Positions 43,540 through 52,270 of a stretch of DNA of 64,000 nt are shown one piece after another (position 1 is the first letter of the stretch; every line of letters begins with the position of its first letter). The notes below the pieces were generated by a model. That model was not told where the DNA came from. It saw only the letters and a program-made list of their open reading frames with translations, and made no database searches. The position numbers and the translations under genes are program-made. This DNA comes from Streptomyces sp. 71268. GTDB taxonomy: Bacteria > Actinomycetota > Actinomycetes > Streptomycetales > Streptomycetaceae. Location of the stretch: contig NZ_CP114200.1 in assembly GCF_029392895.1 (NCBI RefSeq), positions 8,252,501 to 8,316,500 on the forward strand, given 5' to 3'.

Positions 43540-44093
43540 GGGGGTTTCTCCTGTGAGGGTAGTGGTCCGCGGTGGCACGTCCGCGGAGTCGGGCACTCGG
43601 TGTCGGGGGCAGGTGGGCAGGCGGAGCCGACAGTGCGTCGCGATGGGCGCGGCGGCACCGACCGGGCTGATGGTGTCGAACTCATGGCCCAAGAACAAGG
43701 AAGGCTGGCAACTTTGTTCGATCTTCGCGCGGGGCGCGCCGCGCGCGGCATGTCACAACCCACGCCGGTGGGGTCTCGCGAGCGTCGGCCGCGTGGTCCG
43801 CTCCCCGACGTGCGCCGACGGCTCGGTGTCGGCACGGCGAGCGGGTGACGGGCGTTGTCGGACGGGTGCCACAGGGGAGCGCGCGCCGGCGCACGCCGCG
43901 TCGTACGACCGACGGGACAACTCGGGCTGGGCGGCCGGCCTGGTCGAACGCGTCAGCGCCGGGCCCGTCATGACCTCGGCGACCGCGCTGCCGCCCCCGA
44001 ACGCCTCGTCGCCAAAGCGGCCCCGGCGTAACCCCGACCCCCGCCCTCAGCCCAGCGCCACCGCGCCGGCCCACGCCGGGCGGTGGTCACCCG
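43540..44093. other. Gene-free stretch upstream of the protease
   Basis: About 550 bp. It must contain the protease promoter at the left. A slightly A/T-richer patch lies at ~43680-43740. Near the right end, an imperfect dyad (CCACCG/CGGTGG with inner CCGGC/GCCGG, 44058-44086) could terminate the ligase transcript arriving from the right. No coding signal was seen. Confidence 0.45.
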
Positions 44094-45110
44094 CTACCGG
44101 CGCCCGGGCTCCTCGCGGACCACCTCGCGCGGATCCGTGTCCTCACGCAGCCCGAGGAAACGCGGATGGCGCAGCATCCCGTCCCGGGTCCACTCGGTGA
44201 AGGCGACCTGGGCCACCAGTTCGGGGCGCACCCAGTGCGCCCGGCGCTCGCGCACCGCGTCGGCGAACGGCGACGTACCGCTGGCCAGCTCCCCAAGCCG
44301 CGCGCTCAGCCTCCGCAGCACGGCCTCGGTGTACCCCGTGCCGACCTTGCCCGCGTACCGCAGCCGGCCGTGCGCGTGGTAGCCGAGCAACAGCGCGCCG
44401 AACCCGGTCCTGCTGCCCGACGGTTCGGTGAAGCCGCCGATGACGAACTCCTGCCCGCGCGAGCACTTCAGCTTCAGCCAGTCGGGTGACCTGCGCGGTA
44501 CGTAACCGCCCTGCGCCCGCTTGGCGATCAGGCCCTCCCAGCCCCAGGCACAGGCCTGGTCGAGCAGGTCCTGGCCGCCCTCGTTGCGGTGCGGGGTCAG
44601 CCGTAGCGGCTCCCCGAACGTCAGGGCCCGGCGCAGCAGCGACTTGCGGACCCGCAGCGGCAGCCGCGTGGTCCGGAACCCGTCCAGCGCCAGCAGGTCG
44701 AACAGGTAGTACGTGACGGCGACGCCGGTGGCCCGGGCGCGGCGGGGATCGGTGAGCCCCATGCGCTGCTGGAGCCGGGCGAAGTCGGTGCGCCCGCGCC
44801 AGAGGGCGACCACCTCGCCGTCCACGGTGAAGTCCGCGCACGGCTGCGCCGACAGCGCCTCGATCAGTTCGGGATAGGTGCCACCCAGGTCCTGCCCGCT
44901 GCGCGAGAACAGCCGCGCCTCGCCGCCCGCCTCGCGTACGGCCAGCGCCCGCACCCCGTCGAGCTTGCGCTCGAAGAGCCACCCGTCGCCGAACGTCCGC
45001 AGATCGCTGAGCTGGGCCAGCATCGGCCGCGTCGCCAGCTCACGGCCCGGCGGCGCGACCGACAACAACTCCCGCTGCGCGGCGGGCAGCCCGGCCAGCA
45101 GATCGCTCAT
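44094..45110 (-). CDS. ATP-dependent DNA ligase, LigD ligase-domain type
   Basis: A 338-residue ligase equal to the ligase domain of LigD. The adenylated Lys49 is in ERKLDGVRAL (motif I). Other motifs are LFSRSGQDLGGTYPEL, VDGEVVALW, YYLFDLLAL, EGLIAKRAQGGYVPRRSPDWLKLK and the OB domain with YAGKVGTGYTEAVL. Its ATG overlaps the stop of the phosphoesterase gene (ATGA). The natural LigD order in fused proteins is polymerase, phosphoesterase and ligase in varying order; here two of the three are adjacent separate genes and the polymerase is with ku at 11.7-14.9 kb. Confidence 0.92.
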   Translation of the reverse strand: MSDLLAGLPAAQRELLSVAPPGRELATRPMLAQLSDLRTFGDGWLFERKLDGVRALAVREAGGEARLFSRSGQDLGGTYPELIEALSAQPCADFTVDGEVVALWRGRTDFARLQQRMGLTDPRRARATGVAVTYYLFDLLALDGFRTTRLPLRVRKSLLRRALTFGEPLRLTPHRNEGGQDLLDQACAWGWEGLIAKRAQGGYVPRRSPDWLKLKCSRGQEFVIGGFTEPSGSRTGFGALLLGYHAHGRLRYAGKVGTGYTEAVLRRLSARLGELASGTSPFADAVRERRAHWVRPELVAQVAFTEWTRDGMLRHPRFLGLREDTDPREVVREEPGRR

Positions 45111-45739
45111 CTTCGCGCGCCCCCACCCGCCGGCCGCTCCCGCTCCGCCACCTGTCGCAGGGTGCGCCCGGTGCGCGCCGAGCGGGCGCGGGCCGGGTCC
45201 GGCGTGCCACGCCGCCGGGCGGAGCCCGCCCGGCCCTCCTTGACCAGCAGCCAGGACTCCCGCTCGCCGTCGCCACCGCGGAAGCGGGTGAGCGCGAAGC
45301 CGCCACACAGCTTGCCCCCGTCGAGGTGGAACGAGACGTGCCCGCGCGCCAACGCGTCGGCGAAGGGCACGGGCCGGTTCCGCCTGTCGTGGGTGAGCGG
45401 ACGGTAGGTGCCCTCGTCCCAGACGATCACGGTGCCCGCCCCGTACTCGCCCTCCGCGATGACGCCCTCGAAGTCGCGGTACTCCAGCGGATGGTCCTCC
45501 GTGGGCATGGCGAGCCGCTTGTCCTCCGGGTTGGTCGACGGGCCCTTCGGCACGGACCAGGACTTGAGCACGCCATCCACCTCCAGGCGGAAGTCGAAGT
45601 GCAGGGTGCTCGCGTCGTGGATCTGGACGACGAAGCACGGGGCGGCGGTACCGGAGGGGCCCGCGTCGCCGCGCGGCTCGGTGGTCCGGTCGAAGTGGCG
45701 CTTGCGCCGGTAGGTCTCCAGCGGATGGCCGCGGCTCAT
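45107..45739 (-). CDS. LigD-type 3'-phosphoesterase, stand-alone
   Basis: A 210-residue protein of the LigD phosphoesterase (PE) family. Core motifs are FVVQIHDASTLHFDFRLEVDGVLKSWSVPKGPS, DHPLEYRDFEGVI-type region and EGEYGAGTVIVWDEGTY; the conserved His and Asp residues that bind the metal are present. The PE trims 3'-ribonucleotides and phosphates so that ends can be ligated. The last ~40 residues are Arg/Ala-rich and not conserved. It is translationally coupled to the ligase. Confidence 0.92.
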   Translation of the reverse strand: MSRGHPLETYRRKRHFDRTTEPRGDAGPSGTAAPCFVVQIHDASTLHFDFRLEVDGVLKSWSVPKGPSTNPEDKRLAMPTEDHPLEYRDFEGVIAEGEYGAGTVIVWDEGTYRPLTHDRRNRPVPFADALARGHVSFHLDGGKLCGGFALTRFRGGDGERESWLLVKEGRAGSARRRGTPDPARARSARTGRTLRQVAERERPAGGGARR

Positions 45740-45752
45740 GGCGTCCCGTGCC

Positions 45753-45983
45753 TCACGCGGACAGCGCGGGCCCGTTCCCCTCGGTCGCGGCCCAGGCCAG
45801 TTGCCGACGCGCCGCGCTCAGTGCCGCCTCTATCTCGCGCGTCCCGGTCGTCACACACAGCGTGTAGACCACGTCCTCCATGCGACGGCGCTCGTGCCCG
45901 TCGTGGGCGGCGGCGCACCGCGCGCGCAGCGCCTCGTACCGGTCGATGAGCTCGCGCAGCACCGAGGGGTGTGCCATCAGCAT
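45753..45983 (-). CDS. DUF5133 small protein
   Basis: A 76-residue protein of the Streptomyces DUF5133 family: MLMAHPSVLRELIDRYEAL at the N-terminus and MEDVVYTLCVTTGTREIEAAL in the middle. It is predicted to be mostly helical and soluble. The ATG at 45983 has AAGGAG 8 nt upstream. It is 13 bp upstream of the phosphoesterase start in the same direction, so it may be co-transcribed with the repair genes, though the family is usually near unrelated genes. Function is unknown. Confidence 0.8.
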   Translation of the reverse strand: MLMAHPSVLRELIDRYEALRARCAAAHDGHERRRMEDVVYTLCVTTGTREIEAALSAARRQLAWAATEGNGPALSA

Positions 45984-46085
45984 CGTGGATCTCCTTGTCG
46001 CCGTGCGCGCCGCCCGCGGGTCGGGGCGGCCCCGGGCGGCGACTTCTGACCATGGTGCCGGTGAGCGGGCCACCCCGCACGGCGA

Positions 46086-46119
46086 GAGCCCGTCCCGGCC
46101 TGGTGGCGGGGACGGGCTC
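46086..46119. terminator. Hairpin in the DUF5133-CBS gap
   Basis: An 11-bp stem (46086-46096 with 46109-46119). It follows the next hairpin on the minus strand and may back it up. Confidence 0.5.
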
Positions 46120-46216
46120 GGCCACGAGAGTGAACGGGCCCGGCGGCGGGGCGTCGGATGTGCGGCCGCACGCGGCCCGGAAGGTGGGTGTCGGAGGACG
46201 GGGGAGTGGGGGAAGG

Positions 46217-46249
46217 GCTCGGGCGCGGGGTACCACCCCGCGCCCGAGC
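46217..46249 (-). terminator. Hairpin terminator after the CBS gene
   Basis: A perfect 15-bp stem (46217-46231 with 46235-46249) around a 3-nt turn, about 65 bp downstream of the CBS-protein stop. Confidence 0.8.
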
Positions 46250-46313
46250 GAGGACGGCGGGGGCCGGCGCCCGAGCCCACCACTCGCGGACGCCCGCCCT
46301 CGCCTCGATGGTC

Positions 46314-46733
46314 TCAGCGGTCGCTGGAGAGCGCGTCGATCAGTTCGCCGGCCTTGGCGTCGGGCAGTGCCCTCGCCGCGTCGGCCAGCGAGACGATGCC
46401 CACCAGGTCGTGCCCGTCGATGACCGGCAGCCGGCGCACCTTGTGCGCCTTCATCGTGGCGAGCACCTCTTCGACGCTGTCGTCGGCGCCGATGGTCACC
46501 GCCTCACCCTGGGCCAGCTCGCCGGCCTTCGTGCTCTGCGGGTCCTTGCCCGCACCGAGTACCTTGACCACGATGTCGCGGTCCGTGAGCACGCCCTTGA
46601 GCTTGTTGTCCGTGCCACAGATGGGCAGCGCCCCCACGCCCAGCGTGGTCAGCTTCTGGGCACCTGCCAGGACGCTCTCGTCAGCGCCCACGCACGTCGC
46701 GTCGGGGGTCATGATGTCGCGAGCCGTAGCCAC
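46314..46733 (-). CDS. CBS-domain pair protein
   Basis: A 139-residue protein made only of two CBS domains: ARDIMTPDATCVGADESV to DRDIVVKVL, and AVTIGADDSVEEVLATM to GIVSLADAARAL. Paired CBS domains bind adenosine nucleotides and signal energy status; stand-alone ones of this size are common in Streptomyces, often stress-related. The GTG at 46733 is the only reasonable start. No target enzyme is encoded nearby. Confidence 0.9.
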   Translation of the reverse strand: MATARDIMTPDATCVGADESVLAGAQKLTTLGVGALPICGTDNKLKGVLTDRDIVVKVLGAGKDPQSTKAGELAQGEAVTIGADDSVEEVLATMKAHKVRRLPVIDGHDLVGIVSLADAARALPDAKAGELIDALSSDR

Positions 46734-46965
46734 AGTCGGTCACCACCATCTCGCTCTGTCGAGCGCGTCGGGATTGGGAACGACGTCCGGGTGCCCGAGT
46801 GGATGCGGAACAAACAGCGATCGTTCAGATGATGAGTCCGCCGGGGGTGCCAGGGCGCTTTCCGGGTGGCGCGCCCCGCAGGCCCGGCGCGGCGCCCGGC
46901 CTGGCCCTACGGCCCTCGCCGAGCCCGCACCGACAGGGTCCCGCGCTCCCAGCCGTCGACCGGCC

Positions 46966-48054
46966 CTACGGCCGCTCGCCCACGCCCGTCGCCAACTCGC
47001 CGAACCTGCCACCCGCGACGCGGCCGGCGAGCGGCGGGGTCGGGGCTCCGACGGGGTCCCGCAGCCCACGCAGCAACTCCCCGAGCGCCTGCGTGGAGCT
47101 GTACCGGGGAACCCAGTCGAGTTCGGCCGCGGCCCGGCCGGTGTCCATGACGGGCAGTCGCAGCACCGTACGGAGCAGGCCCGGCGTGGCCGGCACGAGG
47201 TGCAGCCGCCACAGCGCGGACACGGCCGCCGTCGCGACGGCGGCCGGCACCCGCACCACGCGGGCGCCCAGCACCTTCCCCAACAGGCGGGCGTCGACCA
47301 CCGGGTCCGCCGCGATGTTGAACGCGCCGCGCACCGGCCGCAGCACCGCCTGCGCGAACGCCGCCGCCGCGTCATCGGTGTGCAGCACCTGGAAGCGCAG
47401 CCCGGGCAGGTTCGGCACCACGGGCACGATGCCGGGGCGCACCAGCTTTCCGGGTACGAAGGGGCCCGCGAAGAGCCTGCGTTGCTCGGGCGCGGCCGAG
47501 CGCTGGAAGACGAACCCCGGCCGCATCCGCACCACGCGCATGTCGGGGTGGTCCCGCTCGAAGGAGTCCAGGGCCCGCTCCACGTACGCCTTCTCCCGTG
47601 GGTAGGCCGCCTCGGGCCAGCCGTGGGTGGGCCACTCCTCGGACACGGCCCGGTCCTTGGGGCCGGGCGAGTAGGCGCCGACCGACGAGGAGTAGACCAG
47701 CGCGGGAACGCGCGCGATGGCCGCGGCCTCGAAGACGCGCAGGCTGCCGAGCACATTGGTCCGCCAGGTGGTCACCGGGTCGTGGGTCGGCTGGAACAGC
47801 CAGGCCAGGTGCACCACCGCGGCGGCGCCCCGAAAGTGCTCGGCGAGTTCCTCGGGCCGCCCCTCGCCGACGTCGTGGCCGAGCCAACGCGTCTTCGGCG
47901 GCGACCAGTCGGGGACCCGGCGCGCCACGCCCAGGATCGAACCGATCCGCGGGTCATCGCTCAGCGCTCGGATCAGACCGGTGCCGATGTTGCCGGTGGC
48001 CCCGACGACCACCACGTCCAGGGGGCGCTCGTCGGGCGGGTTGGGCTTGGCCAT
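46966..48054 (-). CDS. NAD(P)-dependent epimerase/dehydratase-family protein
   Basis: A 362-residue extended SDR. The nucleotide motif is VVVVGATGNIGTGLIRAL, with HLAWLFQPT, YSSSVGAYSPG and YPREKAYVE (Tyr-x3-Lys catalytic pair). The last ~130 residues form the substrate-binding part. The ATG at 48054 has GGAAGGA ~10 nt upstream. It resembles the general 'NAD-dependent epimerase' group rather than a sugar-specific clade, so the substrate is unknown. Confidence 0.85.
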   Translation of the reverse strand: MAKPNPPDERPLDVVVVGATGNIGTGLIRALSDDPRIGSILGVARRVPDWSPPKTRWLGHDVGEGRPEELAEHFRGAAAVVHLAWLFQPTHDPVTTWRTNVLGSLRVFEAAAIARVPALVYSSSVGAYSPGPKDRAVSEEWPTHGWPEAAYPREKAYVERALDSFERDHPDMRVVRMRPGFVFQRSAAPEQRRLFAGPFVPGKLVRPGIVPVVPNLPGLRFQVLHTDDAAAAFAQAVLRPVRGAFNIAADPVVDARLLGKVLGARVVRVPAAVATAAVSALWRLHLVPATPGLLRTVLRLPVMDTGRAAAELDWVPRYSSTQALGELLRGLRDPVGAPTPPLAGRVAGGRFGELATGVGERP

Positions 48055-48160
48055 GGCGCGGTTCCTTCCGAGGTCCACGGGCGTGACGCCCCGGGTTGCC
48101 CGCGCGGCGGGAGGATAAACGTGCTGCTCGGGCAGTCGTTTGTCGGCTGTCCGCCGGCTG

Positions 48161-48385
48161 TCAGCCGGTGGAGTCCGCCGCGTCGCCGGCGTCGTCGTCC
48201 TCGGAGTGGTGTTCCGGTCCTGCCGGGTCGCTGGCCTGCCGCTGGGCGTGCGGGCTGGGTGTCAGGGTGTCCCCGGCCGTGCTGTCGCGCCGGGCGGCAC
48301 GCTCGTCCGTGACGTCCGTCTCCGCGTCCTCGGCCTCTCGCGCCACTTCCTCTGCCGCCGACTCGGTTGGCTCACGCTTGGGCAC
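48161..48385 (-). CDS. Small acidic hydrophilic protein
   Basis: A 74-residue, very hydrophilic, Asp/Glu-rich protein without hydrophobic segments (ESAAEEVAREAEDAETDV, EHHSEDDDAGDAADS). It is probably disordered. The GTG start at 48385 has GGAGGAGGA upstream, an unusually strong site, which is the main reason to accept it. I recognise no family. Confidence 0.55.
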   Translation of the reverse strand: MPKREPTESAAEEVAREAEDAETDVTDERAARRDSTAGDTLTPSPHAQRQASDPAGPEHHSEDDDAGDAADSTG

Positions 48386-48457
48386 TGTTCATTCCTCCTC
48401 CCGGGGCGCGCCGGGCGCGTCCCCTGTGTCCGGTCGTACGCCGCTGACCGCCCGGGG

Positions 48458-48706
48458 TCATCCCGGGTGCTCGGGCACCTCGGGCTCGTCCTCCGGGCGC
48501 TGGCCGACCCGGTCGTCCTCGGACCGCGGCGGCCGTCCCGAAGCGTCGGTATCCGCCTCTGGTACCTCGACCCTGGGCGGCAGGTCCGGCGTCAGCTGGG
48601 CCTCGTCCGCCTGCTTGGGCTCTACCTGTTCCGGCCGGGTCGCCGCGCCGGTCTCCTCCGGCTCGGTCTGCCGCTGCTCTGCTTGAGGCTGCTCTGTGGG
48701 ACGCAT
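48458..48706 (-). CDS. Small hydrophilic Glu/Pro/Gln-rich protein
   Basis: An 82-residue low-complexity protein rich in Glu, Pro, Gln and Asp (RPTEQPQAEQRQTEPEE, PEDEPEVPEHPG). It resembles its neighbour in style but not in sequence. The ATG at 48706 lacks a clear ribosome binding site. It could be an unrecognised disordered protein or no gene at all. Confidence 0.35.
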   Translation of the reverse strand: MRPTEQPQAEQRQTEPEETGAATRPEQVEPKQADEAQLTPDLPPRVEVPEADTDASGRPPRSEDDRVGQRPEDEPEVPEHPG

Positions 48707-48935
48707 GGGCCCCGGGTACCCCATGATCCCGACCCGACTCCTCGCGCACGCTCCCAGCCGCCTGTACGCCGTACACCCACCGCCCACCGTCACCGGTCGC
48801 CCGGCGGGCGACCGGGCAGGTCGTAAGCCCGCGCCGGCGAGGGCCGAGGTTTGCCGGCCGGTCACCCTGGGGACCCGCCGTGGCCTAGGCAGCAGTGCCG
48901 CCGGAGTACGTCACGCCCACCGCTTTGGAGTGATC

Positions 48936-50120
48936 ATGAGGGCCCTGACCTGGCACGGCAAGCGCGACGTGCGGGTGGACACCGTCCCCGACCCGCGCAT
49001 CACCGAGCCGACCGACATCATCGTCCGCGTCACCTCAAGCGGCATCTGCGGGTCCGACCTCCACCTCTACGAGGTCCTCGGCCCCTACCTGGAGCCCGGC
49101 GACATCCTCGGCCACGAGCCCATGGGCATCGTCGAGGAAGTGGGCTCCGAGGTCACCGCGGTAGCGCCGGGCGACCGGGTGGTCATCCCGTTCAACGTCT
49201 CGTGCGGCACCTGCTGGATGTGTGGCCAGGGCCTGCACTCGCAGTGCGAGACCACCCAGGTGCGCGAGCGCGGCATGGGCGCGTCGCTGTTCGGCTACAC
49301 CAAGCTGTACGGGCAGGTGCCGGGCGGCCAGGCCGAGTTGCTGCGCGTGCCGTTCGGGAACACGCTGCCCGTCAAGGTGCCGCACGGCCCGCCGGACGAC
49401 CGGTTCGTCTACCTCTCCGACGTCCTGCCCACCGCGTGGCAGGCGGTGGAGTACGCCGACGTCACCCCGGGCGGCAGCGTCACCGTGCTGGGCCTCGGCC
49501 CGATCGGCGACATGGCCACCCGGATCGCGCTGCACCGGGGCGCGAGCCAGGTGATCGGCGTGGACCTGGTCCCCGAACGCCTGGCCAGGGCCCGTGCGCA
49601 CGGCGTGCACACCCTCGACCTGACCACGTACGGCAAGGACCTGGGGGACGAGGTGCGCCGGCTGACGGACGGGCGGGGCACGGACGCGGTCATCGAGGCC
49701 GTGGGCATGGAGGCGCACGGAACCGCCCCGATCAAGGCCGCCCAGCAACTCGTGGGAAGGCTGCCCAGCAAGATCGGCCAACGGGTCATGGGCCGCGCGG
49801 GCATGGACAGCATGGCGGCCTTCAACCTGGCCGTCGACGTCGTACGCCGCGGCGGCACGATCTCCCTCAGTGGCGTCTACGGCGGGGCCATGGACCCGGT
49901 ACCGATGATGACCCTCTTCGACAAGCAGATCCAGCTCCGCATGGGCCAGGCCAACGTCAAGCGCTGGGTCCCGGACATCCTGCCGCTCCTCGACGAGGCC
50001 GACGTGCTCGGCGTGGACGACTTCGCCACCCACCGGCTGCCGCTGGAGCAGGCCCCGGACGCCTACCGCACGTTCCAGGCCAAGGAAGACGGCATGATCA
50101 AGACGCTGCTGACCCTCTGA
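48936..50120 (+). CDS. Zinc-dependent alcohol dehydrogenase, glutathione-independent formaldehyde dehydrogenase-like
   Basis: A 394-residue MDR enzyme. Catalytic zinc ligands are Cys38 (SGICGSD), His60 and Glu61 (GHEPMG). The structural-zinc cysteines are Cys90, Cys93, Cys96 and Cys104. The NAD motif is VLGLGPIGDMATRIA followed by VIGVDLVPERL. The extra loop around ERGMGASLFGYTKLYGQVPGGQAELLRVPF is characteristic of the FDH-like class. It probably oxidises an aldehyde or short alcohol with NAD. The ATG has GGAGTG upstream and the gene stands alone. Confidence 0.9.
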   Translation: MRALTWHGKRDVRVDTVPDPRITEPTDIIVRVTSSGICGSDLHLYEVLGPYLEPGDILGHEPMGIVEEVGSEVTAVAPGDRVVIPFNVSCGTCWMCGQGLHSQCETTQVRERGMGASLFGYTKLYGQVPGGQAELLRVPFGNTLPVKVPHGPPDDRFVYLSDVLPTAWQAVEYADVTPGGSVTVLGLGPIGDMATRIALHRGASQVIGVDLVPERLARARAHGVHTLDLTTYGKDLGDEVRRLTDGRGTDAVIEAVGMEAHGTAPIKAAQQLVGRLPSKIGQRVMGRAGMDSMAAFNLAVDVVRRGGTISLSGVYGGAMDPVPMMTLFDKQIQLRMGQANVKRWVPDILPLLDEADVLGVDDFATHRLPLEQAPDAYRTFQAKEDGMIKTLLTL

Positions 50121-50135
50121 GTACGCGTCACCACC

Positions 50136-50186
50136 GGCGACACCCCCGCGCGGCCCGCCCCCGCCGTCCCGCGCGGGGGTGTCGCC
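50136..50186. terminator. Long hairpin between the dehydrogenase and the NB-ARC regulator
   Basis: A perfect 18-bp stem (50136-50153 with 50169-50186, 15-nt loop), 15 bp after the dehydrogenase stop and 50 bp from the converging regulator's stop. It is the longest perfect hairpin noted in this window. Confidence 0.85.
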
Positions 50187-50236
50187 GCACCTCGCGGTGG
50201 CGCCGCGTCGAACCAGCGCCACCCCTCAACTCCGCG

Positions 50237-52270
50237 TCAGCGCTCCGGCGCGAGCGTGAGGGCCAATGCGGCCTGCGTGTCCGCGCTGGCACCCCGCTCG
50301 AAGGCGGCCTCGTACGCCACGTCCCCGGCGGCGGCCCGCGCCGCGCGCTCGAACTCCTCGCGTACCGCCCGCACCTCCAGGGTTCCCTGCTCGGCATCGC
50401 CCACCGTGCGCCAGTACGCCTGGCCCACCCCGTACACCAACGCGGCCTGCTCACCGTCGCCCTGCGCCGCGATCGCGGCCGCCAGCAGGTCGAGCCCCAG
50501 CGCGATGCCGAAGCTGTCGCCCATCTGCTCCTTGCCCGACAGCATCGCCCGCGCGTGCTCCGCCGCCTCCCGGGGCTGGTTGGACAACAGGGCTATCAGG
50601 GCGAGCTGGTGTTCCACGTACGCCCGCGTCCAGTACTCGCCGATCTCCGCACAGCCCGCGCGCAACCGCAGCGCCTCCGACCTGGCCTCGGGCAACCTGC
50701 CGACCGCGGTGAGCGCGAAGACGTGCGCCAGGTGACAGCGCAGCCGGGAGGCCGAGTCGAAGGGTTGGCCCGGGATGCTGGCCAGCGCGTGGCCGGTCAG
50801 TACCCGCGCGGTGAGCGGTTCGCCGCGCAGCAGCGAGCTGAGCCCGGCGAGGTAGGCGGCCGCCAGCCGCGCCTCGTCGTCGCGGCTGTCCCGGGCGGCG
50901 ATCGCGCACCGGTCGCTGATCTCGCGGGCTGCGGTGTACTCGCCCTGGAGCGTGAGCGTCACGCCCAGCGCCCACAGCCCCCGGGTGCGCTCCTGGCTCG
51001 GCGCCTGACACAGCGCCAGGGCGCGCTCCAGATAGTCGCGCGCCTGACGCAGACGGCCGCAGCAGCTCCAGAAGTAGCCCACCAGGCCCGCCAGTTCGAG
51101 CGCCTGGATCGGACGGGTGACCAGCAGGTGGTCCAGGGCGGCGCACAACTCGGTGTGGGCGTGCGAGATCCGGCCGTACCAGCTCACCTGGTCGATGCTC
51201 AGCCACCCGGCCTCGGCCTGGCGCGCGAGCCCGAGGAAGTGCTCGGCGTGCCGGTCGGCCAGCACGGTGTCCTCGCCGGCCGCCCGCAGCCACTCGGCGC
51301 CGTACTCGCGCAGCGTGTCCAGTATCCGGTAGCCGTCACCGTCCCGGCTCAGCACCGACTTGACGAGCAGCCCGCCGAGCGCGCCCCGCACCGCGTCGGC
51401 CGGCAGTTGACCGTCCGAGCACACCGCGTGCACCCACGCCGCGTCGAACCGGTCACGGAAGACGGAGAGCCGCGCCCACAGCAGCCGCTCCGTCGGCGTG
51501 CAGAGCCCGTGGCTCCAGCCGATGGCGGTCCGCAGCGTCTGGTGCCGCTGCGGCCACACGCGCTCGCTGTGTTCCAGCACGTCCAACCGGGAGACAAGCC
51601 GGTCGTGAAGGTCGGCGACCGAACGCCGGGTCACCTGCGCGGCGGCCAGCTCCAGCGACAGCGGGATGCCCTCCAGACGTTGGCACAGGGCGCGGGCCGC
51701 CGCCCGCTCCTCGGCCGCCTCGAAGGAGCACCCGGGCGCCGCGACCTTGGCCCGTTGCGTGAACAACGCCAACGCGTCCGGGCCGTCCGGAGCCAACGGG
51801 GGGACGGCGATGACCCGTTCGCGCGGCAGCTCCAGCGGCTGCCTGCTGGTGACGAGCAGGGTCAGCCCGGGGGCGGTCATCAACAGGTCGCCCACCAGGT
51901 GCCGGCACGGCTCGACCAGGTGCTCACACGAGTCGAGCACCAGCAGGAGCCGCTTGTCGCCCAGCCATTCGCACAGATCCTCGACCGGTATGCCGGGCGT
52001 GTGGTCCAACAGGTCCACCGCGTCGGAGACCGTGGCGAGCAGGAGCCTGTCGCCGTCCAGCGGCGACAGGTCGGCCCACCACACCCCATCGGGGTAGTGC
52101 GGCGCCGCGTGCGCGGCAGCGCGCAGCGCCAGTCTCGTCTTGCCCACGCCGCCGGCGCCGGTCAGCGTCACCAACCGCTCGCTGCCGAGCGCCGCCGCCA
52201 GCCGGGCCAGTTCGACCTTGCGTCCTACGAAGCTGGTCGTCTCTTCGGGAATGTGCCCCACCACGCGCAC
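50237..52270 (-). CDS. NB-ARC/TPR (AfsR-like) regulator without a DNA-binding domain
   Basis: A 677-residue STAND ATPase. The N-terminus opens PEETTSFVGRKVELARL, then Walker A LTGAGGVGKTRLALRA, LLLVLDSCEHLVEPC as Walker B and RLEGIPLSLELAAAQV. A winged-helix-like region and TPR-type helices follow to the end (LERALALCQAP, EYTAAREISDRCAIAARDS). Unlike AfsR it has no SARP domain, and unlike the regulator at 31548 it has no LuxR domain, so it must signal through a partner or have lost its output. The start is uncertain: GTGs at 52270, 52264 and 52261 are in frame, without a good ribosome binding site. Confidence 0.82.
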   Translation of the reverse strand: MRVVGHIPEETTSFVGRKVELARLAAALGSERLVTLTGAGGVGKTRLALRAAAHAAPHYPDGVWWADLSPLDGDRLLLATVSDAVDLLDHTPGIPVEDLCEWLGDKRLLLVLDSCEHLVEPCRHLVGDLLMTAPGLTLLVTSRQPLELPRERVIAVPPLAPDGPDALALFTQRAKVAAPGCSFEAAEERAAARALCQRLEGIPLSLELAAAQVTRRSVADLHDRLVSRLDVLEHSERVWPQRHQTLRTAIGWSHGLCTPTERLLWARLSVFRDRFDAAWVHAVCSDGQLPADAVRGALGGLLVKSVLSRDGDGYRILDTLREYGAEWLRAAGEDTVLADRHAEHFLGLARQAEAGWLSIDQVSWYGRISHAHTELCAALDHLLVTRPIQALELAGLVGYFWSCCGRLRQARDYLERALALCQAPSQERTRGLWALGVTLTLQGEYTAAREISDRCAIAARDSRDDEARLAAAYLAGLSSLLRGEPLTARVLTGHALASIPGQPFDSASRLRCHLAHVFALTAVGRLPEARSEALRLRAGCAEIGEYWTRAYVEHQLALIALLSNQPREAAEHARAMLSGKEQMGDSFGIALGLDLLAAAIAAQGDGEQAALVYGVGQAYWRTVGDAEQGTLEVRAVREEFERAARAAAGDVAYEAAFERGASADTQAALALTLAPER

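Noticed and set aside
44094..45638. Possible fusion of the ligase with upstream sequence
   Set aside because: The extension before MSDLLAG is the phosphoesterase gene read out of frame; the real junction is an ATGA overlap of two genes.
45880..48312. An ~810-residue plus-strand frame
   Set aside because: Antisense to the CBS and epimerase genes, low complexity, no start signal.
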